A stretch of 64,000 nt of DNA from SZUA-370 sp034003955 (lineage in GTDB: Bacteria > Spirochaetota > Spirochaetia > Treponematales > UBA12059): assembly GCA_034003955.1 (NCBI GenBank), contig JAVEXO010000006.1:1-64000 (forward strand), in the 5' to 3' direction. Every line of letters begins with the position of its first letter. Within the stretch, counting starts at the first letter, position 1. The notes under the pieces were generated by a model. It was not told where the DNA came from and made no database searches. It was given only the letters and a program-made list of their open reading frames with translations. The position numbers were made by a program, and so were the translations under genes. This document shows positions 16,325 through 25,195 of this stretch, in pieces.

Positions 16325-18259
16325 TTATTTCTTGTCGTCGTCGTCTACGACGCGATAATCGGCATCCTCGGCTCCGCCGTCGTTGTGGCCCTGAGCATTG
16401 TCCGATCCATCACCCGGCCCGGCCTCAGGGCCGCCCTCACCACCTTCGGTTCCCGGCGTGGAGCTCTTATACACCTGCTCGGCTAGCTTATAGGAAGCCT
16501 GCTTGAGCGCTTCTATCTTTTCCTTTATCGGTTCGGACTCATTAGTCTCAAGAGCAGTCTTGAGCTCTGCTACAGCGGCCTCTATGGCTACCTTGTCATC
16601 GGGGCCAACCTTGTCTCCGTAATCAGTGAGGGACTTCTCTGTCTGGTAGATAAGGGCGTCAGCCTCATTACGAGCCTCGGCCCGTTCTCGCTCACGCTTG
16701 TCTTCCTCTGCATGGGCTTCCGCTTCCTTGACCATCTTGTCTATGTCCGAATCGTTAAGGCCGCTCGAAGACTCTATTCGAATCTTCTGCTCCTTACCGG
16801 TTCCCAGATCCTTGGCTGAAACATGGACTATGCCATTGGCATCTATGTCGAATGTCACCTCTACCTGGGGGACACCTCTGGGAGCCGGTGGAATACCCTC
16901 GAGATCAAAGCGTCCAAGCGTGCGATTCTGTGTGGACATCTCGCGCTCGCCCTGCAGGACATGGATTGAGACGGTACTCTGGCTATCGGCCGCGGTACTG
17001 AATATCTGGCTCTTGCGGCAGGGTATGGTTGTGTTTCTGGTAATAAGCCGTGTAAACACACCCCCCAGGGTCTCTATGCCCAGTGATAGTGGCGTAACGT
17101 CGAGGAGCAACACATCCTTGACGTCTCCGCCCAGGATTCCACCCTGGATAGCCGCACCTACGGCCACCGACTCGTCGGGATTAACGCCCTTGGATGGTTC
17201 TTTGCCAAACAGTTCCTTGACTATCTGCTGAACCTTTGGGATTCGGGTAGAGCCACCGACCAGGATGACTTCATCTATCTGATCGGCTGTAATGCCGGCG
17301 TCCTTCATGGCCTTGCGGCATGGTTCCTTTGACTTCTCAAGGTATGTCTCGATCAGACGCTCGAAGGCGGCTCTGCTCAGGCTTTTCTGCAGATGCTTGG
17401 GACCTGATGCATCCGCCGTGATGAACGGCAGGTTGATTTCTGCCTGCTGGACATTGGACAGTTCAATCTTGGCCTTCTCCGAGGCTTCCTTGAGACGCTG
17501 GAGAGCCATCTTGTCCTTTGACAGATCTATACCAGATTCCTTCCTGAACTCTTCTACCAGCCACTGCATCACGGTTCGGTCAAAATCATCGCCACCAAGG
17601 TGCGTGTCTCCATTGGTAGACTTTACCTCGAAGACACCCTCGCCTAGCTCAAGGATTGAAATATCGAAGGTGCCACCGCCTAGGTCATACACCGCGATTG
17701 TCTTTTCCTTCTTCTGGTCCTTGTTAAAACCATAGGCAAGCGAAGCGGCTGTAGGCTCGTTAATGATACGCCTGACCTCAAGCCCGGCTATCTTGCCGGC
17801 ATCCTTGGTAGCCTGCCTCTGCGCATCGTTGAAGTATGCAGGAACGGTGATGACCGCCTCGGTAACCGGTTCTCCAAGGTAATCCTCAGCCGTCTTCTTC
17901 ATCTTCTGAAGAATGAAGGCGCTGACTTCCTGTGGACTATAGAGCTTGCCGGCGGCATCGATCCTTACGTCATTCTGGTGTGCCACTATCTTATACGGAA
18001 CGAGGGTTGTCTCGTTCTTAAGCTCTTCATACCGGCGACCCATGAAACGCTTTATTGAGTACACGGTATTTTCCGGATTGGTTATCATCTGGTTCTTGGC
18101 TGGCTGGCCTACTACGCGTTCACCCTTACCAGTGAAACCTACAATGGAGGGAGTCGTACGCTGCCCTTCAGAGTTAGATATGACGAGTGGCTCACCACCC
18201 TCCATGACAGCCACACAACTATTGGTGGTTCCTAAATCGATTCCTATAATCCTTCCCAT
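16325..18259 (-). CDS. dnaK: Chaperone protein DnaK (Hsp70)
   Basis: The 644-residue Hsp70 begins MGRIIGIDLGTTNSCVAVME, with the phosphate loop IDLGTTNS. Other Hsp70 signatures are IAVYDLGGGTFDISILELG and ILVGGSTRIPKVQQ, followed by the peptide-binding domain and a helical lid. The C-terminal tail ends acidic (YRVVDDDDKK). It is preceded by grpE with a 10-base gap and followed by dnaJ. Start at ATG 18259 with GGAG upstream. Confidence 0.97.
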   Translation of the reverse strand: MGRIIGIDLGTTNSCVAVMEGGEPLVISNSEGQRTTPSIVGFTGKGERVVGQPAKNQMITNPENTVYSIKRFMGRRYEELKNETTLVPYKIVAHQNDVRIDAAGKLYSPQEVSAFILQKMKKTAEDYLGEPVTEAVITVPAYFNDAQRQATKDAGKIAGLEVRRIINEPTAASLAYGFNKDQKKEKTIAVYDLGGGTFDISILELGEGVFEVKSTNGDTHLGGDDFDRTVMQWLVEEFRKESGIDLSKDKMALQRLKEASEKAKIELSNVQQAEINLPFITADASGPKHLQKSLSRAAFERLIETYLEKSKEPCRKAMKDAGITADQIDEVILVGGSTRIPKVQQIVKELFGKEPSKGVNPDESVAVGAAIQGGILGGDVKDVLLLDVTPLSLGIETLGGVFTRLITRNTTIPCRKSQIFSTAADSQSTVSIHVLQGEREMSTQNRTLGRFDLEGIPPAPRGVPQVEVTFDIDANGIVHVSAKDLGTGKEQKIRIESSSGLNDSDIDKMVKEAEAHAEEDKRERERAEARNEADALIYQTEKSLTDYGDKVGPDDKVAIEAAVAELKTALETNESEPIKEKIEALKQASYKLAEQVYKSSTPGTEGGEGGPEAGPGDGSDNAQGHNDGGAEDADYRVVDDDDKK

Positions 18260-18269
18260 CGGATGCTCC

Positions 18270-18950
18270 TTATGCGTTCTCTTCTACTGTTGTTTCATTG
18301 TCCGTGTGCCCATCCAGGACGGGCATGCGTACCTTGACCTTGGCGCTTCGCAGGACGCGATCGCGCAGTTTGTATCCTTTAATAAACTCTTCTACTATTA
18401 CAGGTTCGGCGCATTCGCCGCGCTCGCTCATGACGGCTTCGTGAACATTCGGGTCGAAGACGGTCCCGATTGAATCGAAATGCACCAATCCATACTTCCT
18501 ATCGAGCATGCCAAGAAAATTCTTCCTGATCATATCGACGCCATCATGGAGTGACTTGAAATCCTTTGACTGCTCGGAACTATGTACGGCCCTGTCAAAA
18601 TCGTCCAGGACGGTCACAAGATCCGCAAGGAGCTGGGAATTGGCGTATTTTACTGCGTCATCCTTCTCCCTGAACATGCGCTTCCTGAAATTCTCATAAT
18701 CTGCCAACTTACGCAGATATTGATCCTTGAGAGACGAAACCTCCGCCTCCAGCGCCGCTATCTTGGCTACCTTCCCATCAAAGGCAGCTTCTGCGGCTGA
18801 ATCCTTTGAGCCAGTATTCTGGTTTTCAACCAACAGCTCATCGAGTGATGGGGAGGACTCTACGGAGTCTCCCAGCGCTTCAGCCTCATGCTTTGTAAAA
18901 TCGGAACCCTCGGGTCTTACCTGCTTATCCTGTTTCTTTTGTTTAGACAT
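18270..18950 (-). CDS. grpE: Nucleotide exchange factor GrpE
   Basis: The 226-residue protein has an acidic disordered N-terminus (about 1-70), a long coiled coil with KDQYLRKLADYENFRKRM, and the C-terminal beta domain with FDPNVHEAVM and GYKLRDRVLRSAKVKV. It releases ADP from DnaK. It is the first gene of the heat-shock operon. No hrcA gene lies before it and no CIRCE operator (TTAGCACTC-N9-GAGTGCTAA) is visible upstream, so regulation differs from the Bacillus model. Confidence 0.94.
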   Translation of the reverse strand: MSKQKKQDKQVRPEGSDFTKHEAEALGDSVESSPSLDELLVENQNTGSKDSAAEAAFDGKVAKIAALEAEVSSLKDQYLRKLADYENFRKRMFREKDDAVKYANSQLLADLVTVLDDFDRAVHSSEQSKDFKSLHDGVDMIRKNFLGMLDRKYGLVHFDSIGTVFDPNVHEAVMSERGECAEPVIVEEFIKGYKLRDRVLRSAKVKVRMPVLDGHTDNETTVEENA

Positions 18951-19029
18951 AGCCTCGCTCTACATTGATGATGACCGGATGCTCGTAGCGACTAGAACAA
19001 GCCATGAGCCTAACGGTTTGTATGCATTA

Positions 19030-19058
19030 AAATAATAAGGTCTATTTTGAAGCGTCAA
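19030..19058 (-). promoter_or_regulatory. Candidate vegetative promoter for grpE-dnaK-dnaJ
   Basis: On the minus strand TTGACG (19058-19053) is followed after 17 bases by TTATTT (19035-19030), a fair -35/-10 pair about 80 bases upstream of the grpE ATG. The -10 is only a 4 of 6 match. No heat-shock operator is evident around it. Confidence 0.35.
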
Positions 19059-19193
19059 GCCGATATGACCTTGATTGCGCGTTATTCGATAAGATTGTTC
19101 TCTTCTCTCCTTAAATAAACACCAAATTTGCCTAAGGCTGGGCTGCTTGACATTGGCCCGCGATGCTATACCATTAAAGTCATGGGGCATGAA

Positions 19194-20603
19194 ATGCCCG
19201 CACCTCGTTTCCGCATGGGAGGATTGGCGTTGCAGTTTCAGAGACCATCGATCATCCAGGAGCAGCGGCAAAGGCTCAGCCCTCAGATGATACAATCAAT
19301 CAGGCTCATGGCGCTACCTCTACAAGAGCTCAAAGAAGAAATACAGCAGGCAATAGAGGCAAATCCTGCTCTTGAGGTGCTAGAAGACAGGTCCACAATG
19401 TCACTCGATTCCATACCAGAGGAGAGTGAATTGGACTCGGAAGCCAATGAACGCTTCGAGAACAGTTCTGATCCAGGCTTTAACCGCTCCAATACTAACG
19501 ATTCAGACTCTAAACGCATGTTCCTGGAAGGGGCCATAAGTAGCCCGGAAACACTCCAGGAACACCTCTTGTGGCAGCTTAGACTGCAACCAATAGCCCA
19601 GGCTCAGCGCGAAATGGGCGAGCGGCTGATCCAAAACCTCGATGCCGACGGCTTCCACAAGGAAGACCCCTACCAGCTATGCAAGGGTTCAAGCACGGCA
19701 TCCGTAGACAAGGTGATGGGCATAATCCGTAGCCTGGAGCCGCTTGGAACATGCGTCAATGACTTCAGGGAATCTATAGTCGTACAGACAGAGCAGACAC
19801 AGGAAGCCCCGCCGATGGCACTTGCAATTGTACGTGACTTCATAGAGCTCCTGGAGCGAGGCAAGAACCAGGAAATTCAGAAACGGCTCAAGATAAATGA
19901 CCAGGAACTGGATGAGGCACTCGCGTTCATAAAATCGCTCAATCCTTTCCCAGGCAGACAGTATTCGGCCGATGAGACACGCTATGTCACTCCCGATGTA
20001 CAGGTTCGTCTCAAAGATGGAGAATTCGTCATAATAATCAATGATGAGGAGATACCCGTCATAGGTATCAACCCCTTCTTCGACAGGCTGTCAGGCGAAA
20101 AACACGACAAGGAGACGGCTGTCTTCGTCAAGGATAGTATCCGTCAGGCTCGATGGTTCATACAAAGCATACAGCAAAGGAATCGTACACTGCTCAAAGT
20201 CGTACGTTCCATAGTCGAGTTTCAGAGGCCTTTTTTTGCACGTGGCCCAAAATTCCTGTCTCCTCTGACACTCAAGGACATAGCCGCTGAAGTAGGAGTC
20301 CACGAGACCACTATTTCCCGCATAGCAGGAAAGAAGTATGTTCAAACAGACTGGGGCATCTTTGAACTACGCTACTTCTTTACAAACAGCATTTCAGGCT
20401 CTGGAAGTGGTGGCTCCAGATTTTCAAAGAGCGGGGTAAAACAGATAATAAAAGAAATCATAGAGCATGAGACAAATGCTATGTCCGACCAGGACATAAG
20501 CGACATGCTCGCACGAAAAGGCATAAAACTGGCAAGGAGGACAGTAGCTAAGTATCGTGGAGAACTGAACATGGAATCTTCATTCGGCCGCACACACGGC
20601 TGA
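19194..20603 (+). CDS. rpoN: RNA polymerase sigma-54 factor
   Basis: RpoN directs RNA polymerase to -24/-12 promoters and needs NtrC-type activators. The protein shows region I (QRQRLSPQMIQSIRLMALPLQEL), an acidic region II, the core-binding domain, the HTH segment (LKDIAAEVGVHETTISRI) and the RpoN box ARRTVAKYRGEL near the end. Several starts are possible. ATG 19194 has GGGG 6 bases upstream, ATG 19215 lacks a ribosome site, and a TTG further upstream gives an untypical extension. It lies upstream of hpf, the usual rpoN partner, with a 38-base gap. Two sigma-54 activators are encoded in this window. Confidence 0.93.
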   Translation: MPAPRFRMGGLALQFQRPSIIQEQRQRLSPQMIQSIRLMALPLQELKEEIQQAIEANPALEVLEDRSTMSLDSIPEESELDSEANERFENSSDPGFNRSNTNDSDSKRMFLEGAISSPETLQEHLLWQLRLQPIAQAQREMGERLIQNLDADGFHKEDPYQLCKGSSTASVDKVMGIIRSLEPLGTCVNDFRESIVVQTEQTQEAPPMALAIVRDFIELLERGKNQEIQKRLKINDQELDEALAFIKSLNPFPGRQYSADETRYVTPDVQVRLKDGEFVIIINDEEIPVIGINPFFDRLSGEKHDKETAVFVKDSIRQARWFIQSIQQRNRTLLKVVRSIVEFQRPFFARGPKFLSPLTLKDIAAEVGVHETTISRIAGKKYVQTDWGIFELRYFFTNSISGSGSGGSRFSKSGVKQIIKEIIEHETNAMSDQDISDMLARKGIKLARRTVAKYRGELNMESSFGRTHG

Positions 20604-20641
20604 GAACAATCGGCCGGACTACCGGCTATAAGGGGGCTTGC

Positions 20642-20932
20642 ATGAATATAGATGTCCGTTCCGTGCACTTCGACTTAGGTGAAACCAACCGATCATACCT
20701 TGACAAGAAATTAGAGCGCATAGCTTATGCCAAGGACTTGATAGTAGATCTTCTGTTCTCGTTTACAAAGGAAAAGCAGTTTAAGTGCGAGTGTACTATC
20801 AACTTTCGTTGGGGCGCTACCGCCCACGTACAGGAAACGGACTTCGACCTCACAGCGGGCATAGATAAGATGATGGACATCCTGGAAAACAAGATAAACA
20901 AGGAAAAATCAAAGATACAGGATAAAAAATAG
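20642..20932 (+). CDS. hpf: Short ribosome hibernation factor (HPF/RaiA family)
   Basis: The 96-residue protein has the beta-alpha-beta-beta-beta-alpha layout of the sigma-54 modulation/ribosome hibernation family: MNIDVRSVHFDLGETNRSYLDKKL, then a strand ending CECTINFRWG, and a C-terminal helix DLTAGIDKMMDILENKI. It is the short form and would bind the 30S decoding region in slow growth. GGGGG lies 8 bases upstream. Its place behind rpoN is conserved across many bacteria. Confidence 0.85.
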   Translation: MNIDVRSVHFDLGETNRSYLDKKLERIAYAKDLIVDLLFSFTKEKQFKCECTINFRWGATAHVQETDFDLTAGIDKMMDILENKINKEKSKIQDKK

Positions 20933-20944
20933 ACACGAGTACCT

Positions 20945-20970
20945 GGCTCGCGCTCCCTGTGGCGCGAGCC
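20945..20970. terminator. Hairpin between hpf and the convergent GGDEF/EAL gene
   Basis: An 8-pair G+C-rich stem, GGCTCGCG with CGCGAGCC, encloses a 10-base loop. There is no T tract on either side, so termination is plausible but not certain. Confidence 0.45.
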
Positions 20971-20979
20971 TTGACAGTG

Positions 20980-22764
20980 CTATCGTCTAAACAAGAATGT
21001 AGAATAGCGCGATGCACAACCGCGTACCATATACCGTTCCTCAAACTCCAGGGGTGGGATAGCTTGGCTGAAGAGGAAGCCCTGTGCATGATCACACTGC
21101 ATGTTCTTAAGCAGATAGTATTGCTCGGCCGTCTCTACACCTTCGGCCACCACGGACAGTTTCATGCGGTGAGCCAAACCTATTATGCCCATGACTATCT
21201 CTCGAGACGCGGTTGATTTCTCTATATCCTTTATGAATTCCCTGTCTATCTTTACTATGTCTATAGGCAAGTTCTTAAGATACGTCAGAGAACAGTAGCC
21301 CGTTCCAAAATCATCAACAGACAGCATGACACCGAGGTTCTTGAGCCTGGCAATGCCAAGAGCCGCATCCTCAAAGCGCTCGAGTAGAACACTCTCGGTT
21401 ATCTCTACTATGAGTCGTTCCGGTGGCAAACCCGTAGATTCAAGCAGTTCGGCTAACATGACAGGAAATTCGGCGCAACGCAGCTGTACCGGCGATACAT
21501 TGACCGATACCTTCAGTTCCGCTTCGTTCTTTGCCCATGCGCCACCCTGTTTACACGCCGAGCGCATTACCATCTCCCCTAAACGTACGATAAGACCCGT
21601 TTCCTCGGCCAGTGGTATGAAGCTACAAGGGGATACATTGCCTCGTATAGGATGGTTCCAGCGTACGAGAGCCTCCACACTATCTACAGACCCCGTGCTA
21701 ACCCTGATAACAGGCTGGTAATGAACGCTCAGCTGACCCGCATCGAGGGAGCCAGACAGATCAGTCTCAAGACTGGATCTGCCTCGGCGATCCTGGCACA
21801 GGTTCTCGCTAAACTGCAACATGCAGCCTCGCCCTGCATCCTTACATGCCTGAAGGGCAATATCGGCGGCAGCCAGGAGTTCTGCGGCAGTGGAGCCATC
21901 CCTGGGCCAAATGCTGACTCCCAGACTGGCTCGCAGGGGGAAACACCTCTCATCATCAATCTTTATAGATTCTTTGAAGGCAGATTGTACCCGTTCCGAT
22001 GCTTCTTCTGCTTCCTTGAGCGAGCTAACCGCCATGAGAACGGCGAATTCATCACCAGCCGTACGCGCGCTTATATCACCTGCCCTGACCGTGGATGCTA
22101 TACGCTTCCCAACGGCTCGCAGGAGCATGTCACCGCATTCATAGCCAAAATCGGTGTTGTATCGCTTGAAATCATCAATATCGGCGCTCACCACAACCAG
22201 GTAGCTGTTTGACCCGTCGCTGCGTTTGATGACTGAGTCTATGGCGGCAGAAAACAGGGGTCTATTAGGAAGGCCCGTCAATTCATCATGGTTCCGGCTC
22301 CAGGCAAGCCGCTCCAGCGCTTCTCGCTCATCGCTTACATCGCGCACCACACCAACGTAGCGAGGCGCCTCCTCAAGCAGGGTTGACCCATCAGGGGAAG
22401 TAGTAGCGAGCGACACAGCCATCCTGACTTCCTCGACGCTCTGCCTGCCTGTCTGACGACTCTTCATCAGCTCACCTGTCCAGAACCCAACGGATTCAAG
22501 CGCTACCCTGGCGTTGGACAGTGCCCTGTCGTTCATAGGTTCGGGATAGAGATCCCTGAGTTGTGGAGGCTCTGCAGTGAACGAATCCAAGCCGCTCGTC
22601 CGAGCAAACGACGGGTTGGCGTAACGAACACGGAGGTTCGCATCGGCGAAGAATACGCCATCCTTCATGATAGAAAGCAAGGTCCTGGAGAGTCCGAGCC
22701 TGTCTTGACTCGACGCCTTGCCCCAAGGCTTGTTTTGATCTTCCTCCAAACCATCATTACGCAT
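20980..22764 (-). CDS. PAS-GGDEF-EAL protein (cyclic di-GMP metabolism)
   Basis: The 594-residue cytoplasmic protein has a PAS domain (about 25-145), a GGDEF domain and an EAL domain. The cyclase signature reads AGDEF (236-240), an accepted active variant, and the inhibitory I-site RxxD is present as R227-A-G-D230. The EAL part has EALVRW, NVSPVQL, the ITES motif, DDFGTGYCSLTYLKNLP and AEGVET, so phosphodiesterase residues look intact. It may make or degrade cyclic di-GMP depending on its PAS signal. The gene stands alone and converges with hpf. The ribosome site is weak. Confidence 0.9.
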   Translation of the reverse strand: MRNDGLEEDQNKPWGKASSQDRLGLSRTLLSIMKDGVFFADANLRVRYANPSFARTSGLDSFTAEPPQLRDLYPEPMNDRALSNARVALESVGFWTGELMKSRQTGRQSVEEVRMAVSLATTSPDGSTLLEEAPRYVGVVRDVSDEREALERLAWSRNHDELTGLPNRPLFSAAIDSVIKRSDGSNSYLVVVSADIDDFKRYNTDFGYECGDMLLRAVGKRIASTVRAGDISARTAGDEFAVLMAVSSLKEAEEASERVQSAFKESIKIDDERCFPLRASLGVSIWPRDGSTAAELLAAADIALQACKDAGRGCMLQFSENLCQDRRGRSSLETDLSGSLDAGQLSVHYQPVIRVSTGSVDSVEALVRWNHPIRGNVSPCSFIPLAEETGLIVRLGEMVMRSACKQGGAWAKNEAELKVSVNVSPVQLRCAEFPVMLAELLESTGLPPERLIVEITESVLLERFEDAALGIARLKNLGVMLSVDDFGTGYCSLTYLKNLPIDIVKIDREFIKDIEKSTASREIVMGIIGLAHRMKLSVVAEGVETAEQYYLLKNMQCDHAQGFLFSQAIPPLEFEERYMVRGCASRYSTFLFRR

Positions 22765-22877
22765 AGAAGCTTACTACCACCCAGTTGTACAAGATCTGTT
22801 TGAAGCTGCAGAAACACGCGGCGTCAAAATTTCGCTATACTATACCATCAAGCCATTGAAACTTGAAAGGAGAGCCC

Positions 22878-23594
22878 TTGTTTCGTTATCTAGTATCGGC
22901 TCTTTTATACTGTTCCTCCTTAAGTTTATTTCAGGCTGCTCTAGGACCGTCATCATCCGAAGTAGCAGGATGGTGGACCCGCGCCACGACCAACTTTGGC
23001 GCGGCTTCAGACTATGTAGCCACGAGAACCGTGCTGCGCATAGAGGAACTCGACAAGGACGGTCGTGTAACATCCACAGAACAAGGAGAAACGCGCATAG
23101 AATTCAAAGGGACAGAGCGGATTGTGGTAGTCGTTAAGGCAGAAAAAAACGGGAAGGATGCCAGCGACGAGTGGCGGAAACGCTATGGAAAGCCGTCGAG
23201 CTCCAACTCGGATGGAGATTCGTCGAGGGGCGGGCCTCCTGGAGGATTCGATGCGACTCCCTTTGACCCCAAGTACACCAAGGACCTCATTAGGGGTGAA
23301 GCCAGGGCTGGCTCCGCGGGCATATTGATCCCGTACTCAATAAGCACATCGGGGGGCGACATCGAGGGCACGGTCAATTTCTCAAGCTCCGGAACGCCAG
23401 TAGAAGCCACGCAAACCTGGGTAAAACCACGCATGTTCGTGTCTTCCATGAGTTCATCCATACGATATACACAGGTGGAGGACGCCCTGGTGATATCGGG
23501 CATGAACATAGAGGGAGAGGCTTCTATACTCTTCATAAAGTACCGTTTTAGAATGAGCTTTGATTTTTTTGACTGGCAACATGTGTCTCAATGA
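22878..23594 (+). CDS. Secreted protein of unknown function
   Basis: The start is taken as TTG 22878 because AAAGGAG lies 5-6 bases upstream; an in-frame TTG at 22863 overlaps that ribosome site. The 238-residue product has a signal peptide (FRYLVSALLYCSSLSLFQAAL) and then a mature region with a low-complexity Ser/Gly/Asp/Pro stretch at about 105-130 flanked by beta-strand-rich segments. The pattern EGTVNFSSSGTPVEATQTWVKPRMF suggests a LolA/LppX-like beta sheet, but no family is recognised. The gene ends 2 bases from the convergent holA stop. Confidence 0.6.
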   Translation: MFRYLVSALLYCSSLSLFQAALGPSSSEVAGWWTRATTNFGAASDYVATRTVLRIEELDKDGRVTSTEQGETRIEFKGTERIVVVVKAEKNGKDASDEWRKRYGKPSSSNSDGDSSRGGPPGGFDATPFDPKYTKDLIRGEARAGSAGILIPYSISTSGGDIEGTVNFSSSGTPVEATQTWVKPRMFVSSMSSSIRYTQVEDALVISGMNIEGEASILFIKYRFRMSFDFFDWQHVSQ

Positions 23595-23596
23595 GA

Positions 23597-24583
23597 CTAG
23601 ATGCCCCCGAGGGGCACAGGAGCCTTGAGCACAACACAGGCATAGACAAACAGCTCCAGGATGACCTTCTCGTGGGTCTGTCCCATGGATCTGAGCCGCG
23701 CGTCGGTATCCACACCAAACGCCACGAGACGTGAGCAGACCTGTGAAGGCCAACGTCGCCTTGCCGCATCGTAGCTGGCAAGAGTCGTACGGCGGGTAAT
23801 CCTCAGGCTCCTGGCCGCCTGCTCGAAGGGCGCTCCGCCTTCCAGAGCGACATGCAGGGAAGACAAGCGCCTCAGTGACCATAGAAGACCGGCCAAAAGG
23901 CCAATCCCTGAACCGTCACGGTTTGCCAGGATGGCAGACAAGGTCTCCAATGCCTGCTCAAAGCTACCCATGGCCATCTTGTCGAACAGGCTAAAGGCGT
24001 CTTCTGCCCTGTTGTGGGCTATGTAGCGCTCGACATCGTCCTCGGCTATGGTCGATCCCCTGGAAAAGAACAGGGCCAACCTTGAACATTCAAGCTTGAG
24101 AGCCTCCGTATTGTTCTCTACAAGATCCTGAATAGCCTCTATGGCCTCATCATCGGCGCGTACACCCTGTGAGGCAAAATAATCGCGTATCCACCGTCCT
24201 GATTCCTGTGAAGACAGCTCCCAAAACACCTTCTTGGCATCCTTTGGCAGAGCCGACTCTATTGCCTTGTCTACACCAAAGCCGTCGGAGACCAGTATGA
24301 GTACAGTAGATTCAGCCGGTTTCTTTATATACCCGATGAGTGCCTGGACATCGGCCTTAGCCTTGATCTGGTCAGCGCCAAGATACTGGACGAATTTGCC
24401 GGGAGAAAAGAGAGAACCGTTCATGAGGACATCAAGCAAGGCATGTACCGGCGTCTCGTGGGCGTAGAGCCTGTAATCCTCCGGTTCACCCTTCCATTCA
24501 GTCTGGCATCTGGAGCGAAGCTGACGGATGAAATCATTACGGCGTCCCAGCTCGGGTCCGCCTATGGCAAGTACCGGTTCCAC
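23597..24583 (-). CDS. holA: DNA polymerase III delta subunit
   Basis: The 328-residue clamp-loader subunit opens the beta clamp. It has an AAA+ fold lacking a functional Walker A, ELSSQESGRWIRDYFASQGV in the middle, LVENNTEALKLECSRLALF, and a C-terminal collar domain with RNRxxA-like SLFDKMAMGSFEQAL. It follows lexA after 6 bases, the last gene of a long minus-strand unit. Putting a replication gene behind the SOS repressor gene could make its supply damage-responsive (inference). Confidence 0.88.
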   Translation of the reverse strand: MEPVLAIGGPELGRRNDFIRQLRSRCQTEWKGEPEDYRLYAHETPVHALLDVLMNGSLFSPGKFVQYLGADQIKAKADVQALIGYIKKPAESTVLILVSDGFGVDKAIESALPKDAKKVFWELSSQESGRWIRDYFASQGVRADDEAIEAIQDLVENNTEALKLECSRLALFFSRGSTIAEDDVERYIAHNRAEDAFSLFDKMAMGSFEQALETLSAILANRDGSGIGLLAGLLWSLRRLSSLHVALEGGAPFEQAARSLRITRRTTLASYDAARRRWPSQVCSRLVAFGVDTDARLRSMGQTHEKVILELFVYACVVLKAPVPLGGI

Positions 24584-24589
24584 GATGCC

Positions 24590-25195
24590 CTAGTAGGTGC
24601 GGACTATGCCGCGCAACTTTCCTAGAATACGCGCGTCCTGGGTAAATATCGGCGCATATGAGGGGTTCTCCGGTTCAAGCCGTATGCGGCTCTTCTCCTG
24701 GAAAAAACGCTTGAGTGTCACCGAATCCTCTATGGCCGCTACGACTATATCGCCGTCTACCGCCACCTGCTTCTGTTCTATGACCGCAAGATCGCCATCC
24801 AGAATGCCTGCGTTTATCATGCTGTCCCCACGAACCCTCAGGGCAAAACAAGTGCTCGCGCCAACCATCGAGGCAGGGACGTGTACACAAGACTCGTAGT
24901 TCTCGTCTGCAAAGATGGGTTTTCCCGCGGCTACTGCTCCAAGGACAGGAACCTCAATGGTTGTGGCCCGCCCTGACCCACGGGATTTACCTATAATCTC
25001 TATCTTCCTTGAACGGCCGCCACCGGCTCTGATACGACCCTTGCGTTCAAGCGCCTTGAGATGATCGTAGGCTCCTTTTACCGATATGCCGAAGTGAGCC
25101 GCTATCTCTCGTATTGTCGGTGGGTAGGGATTACCAAGTATGAATGCCTCGATGTACTCGAGAACTTCCTTCTGTCTATTAGTCAATTCATTCAT
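24590..25195 (-). CDS. lexA: LexA repressor
   Basis: The 201-residue SOS repressor has an N-terminal winged helix (LTNRQKEVLEYIEAFI, then PTIREIAAHFGISVKGAYDHLKAL) and a C-terminal S24 peptidase domain. Autocleavage would occur at Ala90-Gly91, with the catalytic Ser125 in GDSM and Lys162 in VTLKRF. It represses DNA damage genes until activated RecA triggers cleavage. It overlaps the upstream NtrC-type gene by 4 bases, so it is translationally coupled to a nitrogen-type regulator, an uncommon arrangement. Confidence 0.95.
   Translation of the reverse strand: MNELTNRQKEVLEYIEAFILGNPYPPTIREIAAHFGISVKGAYDHLKALERKGRIRAGGGRSRKIEIIGKSRGSGRATTIEVPVLGAVAAGKPIFADENYESCVHVPASMVGASTCFALRVRGDSMINAGILDGDLAVIEQKQVAVDGDIVVAAIEDSVTLKRFFQEKSRIRLEPENPSYAPIFTQDARILGKLRGIVRTY

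Noticed and set aside
19146..19175. TTGACA followed by TATACC as an rpoN promoter
   Set aside because: The spacing is only 14 bases, too short for a sigma-70 promoter, and no better -10 sits at 16-18 bases.
18951..19193. CIRCE element for HrcA control of grpE-dnaK-dnaJ
   Set aside because: No TTAGCACTC-N9-GAGTGCTAA or close variant could be found, and no hrcA gene precedes grpE here.
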